Assembly: GCA_001972305.1 (NCBI GenBank)
Contig: BDDD01001602.1
Coordinates: 228,546-292,545, forward strand
Reading direction: 5' to 3'
DNA from: Cephalotus follicularis
Taxonomy: Eukaryota > Streptophyta > Magnoliopsida > Oxalidales > Cephalotaceae
Length of the DNA: 64,000 nucleotides
The stretch's first letter is position 1. The number at the start of each line of letters is the position of its first letter. The notes beneath the pieces were generated by a model. That model was not told the DNA's origin and made no database searches. It saw only the letters and a list, made by a program, of their open reading frames with translations. The translations under genes were made by a program, and so were the position numbers. Positions 55,872-64,000 of the stretch are shown here, piece by piece.

Positions 55872-56513
55872 AACTGTGAGAGATTGAATGAGAGTGTTAG
55901 AAAACACTAAGCAATAGGAAGAACATTTGGACAGTGGCTGAGATTGCATGTAGAAGGAACTTGAAGTTCAAAGGGGAAAAATTGGAGCATCACCTGGAAT
56001 TGGTAAGTAATCCGAAATTTCTTGATGTTGTTAAGGTCGTTAGTAATGTAACACCCTGATGTTAGCACTACACATCCACTGTTAACATGATTAGGAAGGA
56101 TAAAGCATGGAAGTAGAGATTGAAAATTGTATTAGTTAGAAATTACAAAGTTGAACTTAGAAGTGAACTATAAGCTTCTGATTCGATTCTTGATGTTATC
56201 ATGGTTAGATAACGAATAAACTTACTGGTATTAATGTCTAAACCTGTAAACATGCAACTGTTTAGGCTAATCTCTGCAAATTAGAAGATTAAGTTGGAAG
56301 TTGAAGAACTTGGACTCAAAGAGAGATCAATTCGATTTGATTTCAGGATTGCTTTTAAGGTAGGGGTTTTGACATGTTTTTGAACATATAACATGTATAA
56401 TGTGCTATAATGGTTAATATTTGATTGCATGATTGAATTCGACTGAGATTGAATGAAAATTTTGCATGCCCTGTTTTGGTACTGTTCCTGGAATTCGTAA
56501 GAATGCCAGAAGC

Positions 56514-56656
56514 GCCGCCGCTTAGGTTAAGACCGTCGACGCTTTGGTATGAAAAACGTCTGTTAAGGCTTAGAATGTCGACGCTTAAGCTTTGATCATG
56601 CGTGTAGTGTCAACGCTTAGTCAACAACCGTCGACGCTTAAACAGAAACTGTCGAC
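56514..56656. repeat. GTCGAC array, type A, mid-LTR
   Basis: Cores at 56514 (GCCGCC), 56535, 56577, 56609 (GTCAAC), 56630 and 56651. Steps 21, 42, 32, 21 and 21 bp. Matches 993-1140 core by core, and lies at the LTR position that carries type B cores at 61892-61999 in the solo LTR. Confidence 0.85.
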
Positions 56657-57805
56657 GCTTTAGGACAGTAAGTGTAGAAATGCGTAATTTCATTGATTGA
56701 ATTGATTGTGATTGTAAATATCCTCGAACTGTTATATGTAGCTGTCATTACTGTTTATTAATGAAATTACTACTGTTATGTACAACTCTCAAGGATTTTA
56801 CCAACTTAATGCTTTAAGCATAAATAATGATTTTTACAACGGATTTCATACAGAAAATCTTATTGTATACATATGCTATGTTCCTCTACAAGAGGTACTG
56901 TATCGTTTTATTCTCCAGAGAACCACTGACTGAACTATTATGTTTTCTAAAAATGAAAACTACCGTTTTATTGCATATTATAGATATATGTAATATTACC
57001 ACTGAATTGATTGAATTGATTGTCTATGCTATTACCGTTAGTCGAGTGATAGGAGACATCACTGGCTACGGAGGTGGTCCTATCTGCCAGGAGTTGGCTA
57101 GAGTATCCACCCAAACTGTCTGCAATGCAGAGATTGATTGTTAAACTACCCGCTAATGCCGGTAGTAACTGACCTGATCTATCATCTTCGGAGTGAAGGG
57201 TGATAGACAGGTGGTGCACAGTTGGTGCTAGGAGTTAGCGACATGTGACACCCAAACCACTGTACTGATTGATTCTACCCTTGTGCGATATTCTTGCATT
57301 GTACTGTCTATGGCCACTTGGCATGTTTGCGTATATATTGAAATACATATATATATATATATATATATGTTATTTTAAACTGTCATGCATATTTACATTT
57401 ATATATTCAATTATCATGCGTTATCTTCCTACTTAGCCAAGTGAGGACAACGGCTAACCCCCTACAATTTCAGATTAAGCAAGGGCATTCGGAAGGTGCT
57501 GCTGAAGCTTTTGGAGAGCTTCTTTTCTGCTTAAGGTTGTTATTCTTTATGTCGTACTGTATTTTTAATGAACGGTTCGCACTCCGTGTTGTTGTTTTAC
57601 TTTCCTTATGTAAAAGGATAGTTGTTGGATTGTACGAGCACGGAGTATGGGCTGCGTGCGGATGACTTTTATTTTATAATCTGGCTTATGGAATGCTTTC
57701 ACTTATATATTTGAAATGTTGAATGGCATGTTGGATTATTATTTAATTCTGATATCACCATATATGCTTGTCTTATTGGAATTGAAAAGCGGGGTGTGAC
57801 AGGCA

Positions 57806-57817
57806 TGGTATCAGAGC
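57806..57817 (+). other. Primer-binding site, initiator Met tRNA
   Basis: TGGTATCAGAGC, 4 bp after the LTR. Confidence 0.9.
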
Positions 57818-57905
57818 ATATTCCATATATGCTAGCTGGGATAAGTTTCTCAGAAATTTAGTGAATTGTTTCCTAATGATTATGTCATTCCATATAGGAA
57901 ACTGA

Positions 57906-59090
57906 ATGGACCTACGAAGAGCTAGAAGAGGAAGGCGTACAGCCAACGAAGGAGTCAATGCACCGCCAGTGCATGATAATAATCCGCCAGTGAATGAAGG
58001 AGTGAATATTCCTCCAGTGCAAGACGAGAGGAGTAATTTTGACCGCATGGCTGACCTCTTCCAACAACAGATGCAAGCTAATGCGACAAACATGGAACAG
58101 ATTCGACAAATGTACGAGGCTAACTGGGCCTATCATCAGTCTCCTAAAGCTTGTCATACTGGTGGATTTGGTAGAGATTTGGAACGGTTAATGAGACAGA
58201 ATCCTCCGATATTCAATGGTGAGCTGAATGCTACTGTGGCTGAGCAGTAGATTAGAGACATGGAGAAAATATTTGCTGCTTTGGAGTGTACTGATGAACA
58301 GAAACTCAACTTTGGTGTATACCGCTTATGGGGCGAGGCTACCTATTGGTGGGTAAGGACTGAAGCAAAGTGGGAATGTCGTGGACTTGACAGGACTTGG
58401 GACAGATTTCAGTCTGAGTTCCTTACATCTTATGTGCCACAGATAGAACGTGACCGGAGGGAGACCGAACTGATGGAGTTACGTCAAGTGGATATGATGG
58501 TAGCTCAATACCAGACTAGATTTGTGGAGCTGGCAAGACACACACCTTATCTTGTGGAGGGTGAATCGCGAATGATCCGAAGGTTTCTGAAAGGCCTTCG
58601 ACCTGACATCAGATCTAAACTGTTAATGTTGCAGCTAACCTCTTTTGTAGATATTGTTGAGAGGGAAATGATTCTGGAAGCTGATGCTAATGAAAGGAGA
58701 GCGGAACGGTCTTGTACTAATCAATCAAGGGCCGCATAGTCACATGGGCAGGGGAGTAATAATCCTGCTAATTTGACAAGGTTGGACAACAAGGGTCAAG
58801 GAGGTTCTCGACGCAGAAATTCACGATCAAGGACTCCTAAACGAAGCGGTCAACAGAATTCTGGAGGATGTACTTTTTGTGGTTGCCAGAACCATGATCA
58901 GACTGAGTGCTGGAAAAAGATCGGGAAATGCTTGAGGTGTGGTTCACAAGAACATCTGCTGAATAGTTGTTCAATGATGAGGGATCAGGCATGCGGCCAA
59001 CAGGGAAGTGCTGGTACGAGTGGTAGTGTTGCTGCTGCTCAACCACGGAAGGATACCAGGAAAGGGATTATGAAAGGTAGGGTCTACACC
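57906..59090 (+). pseudogene. Gypsy Gag with two zinc knuckles
   Basis: Starts MDLRRARRGRR at 57906 and shares the DERSNFDRMADLFQQQMQAN and GEATYWW blocks with the two minus-strand sisters. TAG stops at about 58248 (Trp or Gln site before IRDMEK) and 58737 (Gln site) break it into three pieces. Knuckles CTFCGCQNHDQTEC and CLRCGSQEHLLNSC lie in 58773-59303. Confidence 0.87.
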
Positions 59091-60433
59091 TTATCTAAAG
59101 ATGATGTGCCAGAATCTACTACTGTTGCGGGGTGTACAATTTTTATATCTGGCATACTAGCTCATGTACTGATTGACCCTGGTGCGACACATTCATTCAT
59201 TGCATCTGAATTTGCTTGCAACTTGCATGGTGTTACATCTAGATTACCTTATGTATTAGAGGTAAGTACTCTGCTGGTACTTGTCTTCTATCTGACACTA
59301 TAATGAAAGATTATGAGATCATGGTAGCTGGGATTCAGTTATCTGCTAACATGATAGTATTACCTATCCGGGATTTCGATGTAATCTTAGGGATGGGCTG
59401 GCTATATGCTCATCATGCTTGTGTTGATTTCTATAACAAGATGATGACCTTTTACCTTCAAGATGAGTCCGAGTGCAAGTTTATCGGAGAGAAGAATGTT
59501 TCTGCTCCGATCATTTCATATACTCGAGCACAGAAGTATCTCAAGCAAGGATGAGAAGGCTACTTGGTATGTGATTGATCATACGAAAGGTATGCCTAGT
59601 ATTGAACAAGTGCCTGTTGTATGTGAATTTCCTGATGTATTTCCAGATGATCTTACTTCGTTGCCACCAGAGAGAGATATAGAGTTTAGTATTGAACTAT
59701 TGCCAGGGACTGCTCCTATATCCAAAGCACCATACCGAATGGCTCCTGCGGAACTGAAGGAGTTGAAGATTCAATTGCAGGATTATCTTGATAAGGGCTT
59801 CATCAGACCGAGTGTATCACCGTGGGGAGCACCGGTTCTATTTGTGAAAAAGAAGGATGGATCGATGCGGCTGTGCATCGATTACAGACTGCTAAATCAG
59901 GTAACTGTGAAGAACAAGTATCCTCTGCCACATATTGAGGAATTGTTCGATCAATTGCAAGGCTCAATTGTATTCTCCAAACTTGACCTAAGAATAGGTT
60001 ATCATCAGTTGAGGATCAAAGAAGGTGATGTGGAGAAGACCGCATTTTGAACCAGATATGGGCATTACGAATTTCTGATACTGCCGTTTGGTTTGACAAA
60101 TGCTTCTGCGGCCTTTATGTGCTTGATGAACAGAGTGTTCCAGCCCTATCTTGACTAGTTTGTCTTTGTATTCCTAGACGACATCCTGATTTATTCGAAG
60201 AGCATTGAGGAACACATGCAGCACTTGAGAATTGTATTGCAGACACTACGGAAGGAACAGCTATACGCCAAATTCAGCATGTGCGAATTTTGGCTGGATC
60301 ATGTGACTTTCCTAGGTCACATAGTGTCGAGTGAAGGATTGTCGGTGGATCCTTCGAAGATAGAGAGTATTGTTGATTGGCCCCAACCGAGAAACGCTAC
60401 TGAGGTTTGTAGTTTCTTGGGATTGGCTGGTTA
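59091..60433 (+). pseudogene. Gypsy protease and RT, interrupted
   Basis: Protease block IDPGATHSF near 59175. A missing base near 59265 shifts the frame; another change near 59553 (TGC to TGA) and one near 59570 follow. RT resumes in frame 59463-60050 ([14 protein letters not shown]), then has in-frame stops at about 60050 and 60156. The catalytic FLDD block ([10 protein letters not shown]) is at about 60173-60200. The frame stops at GLAGY, where a solo LTR begins; YRKFIKGFSK continues at 63345. Confidence 0.87.
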
Positions 60434-60608
60434 TGTAATAACCACAACTCCAATTAATGTATATCGATCCAATTTTGAACAAAATATACATTTTAATTGA
60501 GTTATTTGTCCATTTATGCTAATTTCTATGTTTGGTAGATGTTTGGGGTGAATAGATATGCAATTGGTGATGTATCGGAGCTTAGGAAACACTAAATCAG
60601 CCCAAACA

Positions 60609-60684
60609 GCCGACTGCCACAGGGCAACAGTCGACTGTTTGCTACGAGTTGAAGGCAGTCGACTGCCCCCTATATCCAGTCGAC
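60609..60684. repeat. GTCGAC array, type B, promoter-side
   Basis: Cores at 60609 (GCCGAC), 60630, 60658 and 60679 (GTCGAC): steps 21, 28 and 21 bp. Confidence 0.9.
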
Positions 60685-61891
60685 TGGTTTGCTCCAGGAC
60701 AGATTCCTGGCATGTGCAGGGACAAGAATGACAGGTGGGAAATGGCACTTGTGTCTCACCACCTGCCAGAACATGCAAAAGTGAATGTTTGCATGTTCTC
60801 TGCAGACCACCAACCACCAAATTGATAATTAATGAGAAAAGTGAAGTGATGGAGGCATGTGATGGAAGGAAAAGAGAGTAAGATATGAGTGCATGTGAGT
60901 AGGTGACAAATCTGACGAATTCAGAGGTCCTTGAGAGTTATATCTACTGATGGAATGGTGTTTGAGTGTTAGAAACACTAAGTGAAGAGAGGAATCATTG
61001 GAGCTTACATTGGATGATTAGGAAGCTCAAAGAAGGAACCTTTGAAGCTTTAAACTCTTGGTAAGTTTTCAATCCGAAATTCTCTGTAATTGTAATAATA
61101 ATATAACTAGGAGAATGTTGAATACCTCCTGTTCACATAATTAAAGATAACAAATTCTAGAATTGATTTAGAATTGGTAATGGGAGGAAGAAAGAATGTG
61201 AATATGGAGCTTTGAGAAATTAAGTGACACTAATTTGAATTTGTAATGGTTGATTAGTGTTATAAATTACTGATTTCCTTACCTATACCTACTGTTGAAA
61301 CATGCAAATCAGTAGATGGATTGAGTAAATTATTTGGAATATGGAGAGTGTTTTAAATGGAACTAGAGACTTAAGAGTTCTATTAATTCTTGATGAAACT
61401 AGATAATGATTATAGTAATTGATTAGCATATATATACGTACTGATTTCATGAATATATCTTCTCTCAAACAAGTTAGAATCAATGAATTCGAGATTGAAT
61501 AATTGTTAACATAGAGTTCAAAGGAGAATTGGAAAATGGAAGTTAAGAATTAGAGAACTTGATGATTGAAGTTATTGTTGGAATTGTAATTGTTCTAAGT
61601 AGCTAATGAAACCTACTGCTACTAATGCACGAGTCTATAAACATGCTTACATAGATTGATATTGCTGAATTGAAAGAATTGTTGGTAAAAGTGACTTGGA
61701 ACTCAAAGAGAAAGAACAAACTCAATTGATCTTGGGATAGCGATTTGAGGTAGGGGTAATGATATTTCATGGAAGATATGAGTATGCATATTGTGTATAT
61801 CTATTTTCTGCATGTTATATGTATTGAAATTGATTGGAGATCGAATTGGCATTGCATGACATGCCACTGCCCGAATTTATGGGCATAGGCA

Positions 61892-61999
61892 GTCGACTGC
61901 CAACCTTGGTAGTCGACTACTCAACCTATCCAGTCGACTGCCAGGGCAAAGCAGCCGACTACACAACCCAACAGCCGACTGTTCTTGAGAGCAGCCGAC
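61892..61999. repeat. GTCGAC array, type B, mid-LTR
   Basis: Cores at 61892, 61912, 61933 (GTCGAC), 61954, 61974 and 61994 (GCCGAC): steps 20, 21, 21, 20 and 20 bp. Flanks vary (GGCA..TGCC, TA..TA, CA..TG) but keep local dyad symmetry in the first three units. The clearest example in the window. Confidence 0.92.
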
Positions 62000-63344
62000 T
62001 GTTCTGGGCAGAAATTTCATAATGTTGATTGAATTGCCACTGTTTGACATTGTTATTGAATTGTATATGCTATCACCATATGGTACACACTGATTGATGA
62101 GAGTTAACATCACTACTACTTGTATTGTAACTATTGAATGAATTATGTGCCATATGTACAATTCATGGTTTTAAAACACCATTTTCAAAGGAAAACTATT
62201 ATTGCAAGAATTAATGATTTGTGGAAATTGTTACTGAATATGCTACTGTCATATTATTATAAACTGTTTTGGTGTCCTTTAAACACCACTGACATTGTAT
62301 TCAATGATTGAAACCAAATATGGGTTATGTACCCAAAACATGATATTATCTATCATTTTCAAATGGACACTTATTGTTTAAAAAGGAACGATTGATTTTC
62401 CTCCTATATGAGAGGCACCTACTGTTTTGTTTCCAAATTGGAAACCACTTTTGAATTGAGATCGTTTTCCTCCGAAGAGATGTACGATAAATGATCGTTA
62501 TATGTTTCTAAAGAAAACAACCTTTATATTGCATATTATTGATATATGTAATATTATTGAACTGAATTGATTGAATGGATTTGTCTATGCTTGTTACCGT
62601 AGCCGAGTGATGGAGGACGTCACTGACTATTGATGTGATTCTGCGTGCCAGGAGTTGGCCAGAGTATCACCTAAATGTGTTTGTAATTGTTACACTACCC
62701 GCCAACGCCGGTAGTAATTGTTACCTGATTTATCATCTTCGGAGTGTAAGGTGATAGATAGGTGGTGCACTGTTGGTGCTAGGAGGTGGCGACATGTGAT
62801 ACCTAATTGATGGATGAATTGATTGTACCCTTGTGCGGTATTATTGCATATGTTTTGTCTATGGCCACTTGGCATGATTGCTTATATATATTGGCTCATT
62901 TAAATGTTATTTTGATATAAACTGTCATACCTGTTGCATTCACATATTCCTTATCATACATTATCATTCTGCTTAGCCAAGTGAGGACAACGGCTAACCC
63001 CTACAATTTCAGATTAAGCAAGGACATTTGGAGACTGCTGCTGAAGCTTGGAGAGCTTCTCTTGTTATTTTAAGGTTGTTATTTATGATGTTGTATTGTA
63101 ATTGAAATTGAACGGTTCATACCTCGTTATATCGTATTTCCTTATTTAAGGATATTGTTGGTTTTACCCGCACGTAGTATGGGATGCGTGCGGACGGCTT
63201 GTATTTATATATTCCGGCTTATCAAATGCTTCCGCAAAATTTAATTATGAATTGTGCTGGAATATTAATTATGTTTATTTTCTGATATCACCACATATGC
63301 TGGTCCATTTTACGTGAACCGAAACAACGGGGTGTGACAGGTTA

Positions 63345-63462
63345 CTACCGAAAGTTCATCAAAGGGTTTTCGAAGCTTGCTGCACCATTGACACAGTTGA
63401 CTCAGAAGAAGTCAAGTTTTGTGTGGGATGATTCTTGTGAGGCAAGTTTCCAAGAGTTGAAG
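63345..63462 (+). pseudogene. Gypsy RT-RNase H linker piece
   Basis: [39 protein letters not shown] continues the RT interrupted at 60433 (written here in two blocks: [14 protein letters not shown], then [15 protein letters not shown]). It stops at 63462 where another LTR begins. Confidence 0.85.
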
Positions 63463-63792
63463 TGTAATACCCCGTTCGTTCACGTGCATATTTTGGATTT
63501 TAAAATTTGGTTTATTGGTTGTGTTGGCATATTTTGTTTTGGCATAATGTGTTCTTTTGGCTAGGTGATTTTAAATTTAGGGCTTTTCATATTTATTAGA
63601 ATATGATCTATTGTCTTGTTATTAAATGGTTGGTGAATATTGGTTGGATTATGTATATGAATAGGTAAAATTAATCGAATTATATTTCGTATAAATATTA
63701 AATCGGTTTTTGTTATTAACGTGGTAAAATTGTTTTAATTGGAAAACGAATCCTTTTATTTTTGGGCTTTTATGACTTAGGCTAAATAATAC
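63463..63792 (+). mobile_element. Start of a TGTAATACCC-family LTR
   Basis: TGTAATACCCCGTTCG opens at 63463 inside the RNase H coding sequence (left flank TGAAG). Same start and general text (GGGCTTTT, TATGAATAGGTAAAATTA) as the solo LTR at 28719. It is itself interrupted at 63793. Confidence 0.7.
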
Positions 63793-64000
63793 TGTAACGC
63801 CCGGGATTTCCATGTATTATTATTTCACAAGTATTTGTACCCTTAAAATTGTGGAATTAATAAAGAGGATGGTTTTTCCGAATTTGGTGATGTTTTCCAA
63901 TCTGTCTTATGTTGAAGCTTGTGTTTTATATGTTAAAGGATGAAAAGGACTAAAACGACGCTGTCTTGGAGGAAAGACGTCGACTCTATTTGGAAAGACG
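63793..64000 (+). mobile_element. Start of a TGTAACGCCC/TGTAAGGACC-family LTR
   Basis: TGTAACGCCCGGGATTTCCATGTATTA resembles the first bases of the solo LTR at 51611 (shared ATTTCCATGTA). A GTCGAC core is at 63979, with a weaker AACGAC at 63954, about 160-190 bp into the LTR, the same offset as the array start at 51774. It runs off the window. Confidence 0.7.

Larger units (their letters stand above)
55270..57801 (+). repeat. 5' LTR with two type A arrays
   Basis: TGTAATAACCG to GGGGTGTGACA. Promoter-side array 55420-55535, GA repeat 55761-55806, TATA candidate TTTATATC (55864-55871), mid-LTR array 56514-56656, TA repeat near 57345-57369. The 3' 300 bp (ACTTAGCCAAGTGAGGACAACGGCTAACC and onwards) are shared with the reverse complement of the LTRs at 33587 and 40324, showing common descent. 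Confidence 0.92.
60434..63339 (+). mobile_element. Solo Tekay-like LTR, TSD GGTTA, type B arrays
   Basis: TGTAATAACCAC to GGGGTGTGACA with perfect TSD GGTTA at 60429-60433 and 63340-63344, inside the RT-RNase H linker of a related element (GLAGY and YRKFIKG join across it). Full-length LTR: promoter-side array 60609-60684, GTTATATCT TATA candidate near 60937, mid-LTR array 61892-61999, then the shared 3' block. Same termini as 55270-57801 but type B cores. Its 5' part is the reverse complement of 22167 backwards, so it is the intact LTR model of the element at 21008-27714. Confidence 0.93.
55270..64000 (+). mobile_element. Tekay-like Ty3/gypsy chromovirus, 3' end off window
   Basis: 5' LTR 55270-57801, primer site 57806-57817, gag, protease and RT to 60433, interrupted by a solo LTR (60434-63339), a short RNase H-side piece 63340-63462, then two further LTR starts. 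Integrase, chromodomain and 3' LTR are outside. The left flank for a TSD is CTTAC. Coding parts have many stops, so this copy is older or more damaged than the one at 33587-41666. Confidence 0.88.

Overview
The window is angiosperm (probably eudicot) nuclear DNA consisting almost entirely of transposable elements nested inside one another. I find no host gene, tRNA or rRNA gene. The identification rests on plant Ty3/gypsy chromoviruses with chromodomain ends, a Ty1/copia element, a Tat/Athila-type gypsy LTR, an L1-type LINE with a DUF4283-like ORF1, plant iMet-tRNA primer sites, and many solo LTRs with 5-bp target-site duplications (TSDs). All comparisons and spacings below were made by eye.

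Layout. 1-2267: end pieces of Tekay-like LTRs. 2268-13265: an L1 LINE whose 3' RT piece and 5' end are duplicated, and which is split by a solo gypsy LTR (6248-8990) and a copia-like LTR (10271-12764). 13266-19045: two copia-like LTR copies in opposite orientation, the second split by a solo LTR (16269-18401, TSD GGCTT). 19046-21007: Tat/Athila-type LTR plus 3' untranslated region. 21008-27714: Tekay-like element on the minus strand, TSD GTATA. 27720-54295: one minus-strand copia element split by a solo LTR (28719-31258), a complete Tekay-like element (33587-41666, TSD TTTGC, cutting the RT gene), a CRM-like chromovirus on the plus strand (42334-48722, TSD CTTCT/CTTTT) and a solo LTR (51611-53629, TSD CCATC). 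54296-55269: unassigned GC-richer DNA. 55270-64000: plus-strand Tekay-like element whose RT/RNase H region holds a related solo LTR (60434-63339, TSD GGTTA), then two more LTR starts stacked inside each other at the window edge.

The most unusual signal is not a gene. LTRs of at least four unrelated retrotransposon groups carry clusters of short palindromes with a GTCGAC core, in two flank versions: AAGC-GTCGAC-GCTT (type A) and CA-GTCGAC-TG (type B). Within a cluster the cores recur mostly every 20-22 bp (about two helical turns), sometimes 27-28 bp or 42-44 bp, while the DNA between them is not shared. In the Tekay-like LTRs the clusters sit at the same two LTR positions whichever flank version is used. 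Both assembly gaps in the window fall where a cluster is expected. The cores and most variants fit RYCGAC, a CBF/DREB-type site, so a phased enhancer (or protein-docking) array gained by several element lineages is my leading hypothesis.

No element here looks fully coding-competent: all have stops or frameshifts. The element at 33587-41666 still keeps a 948-codon open frame.
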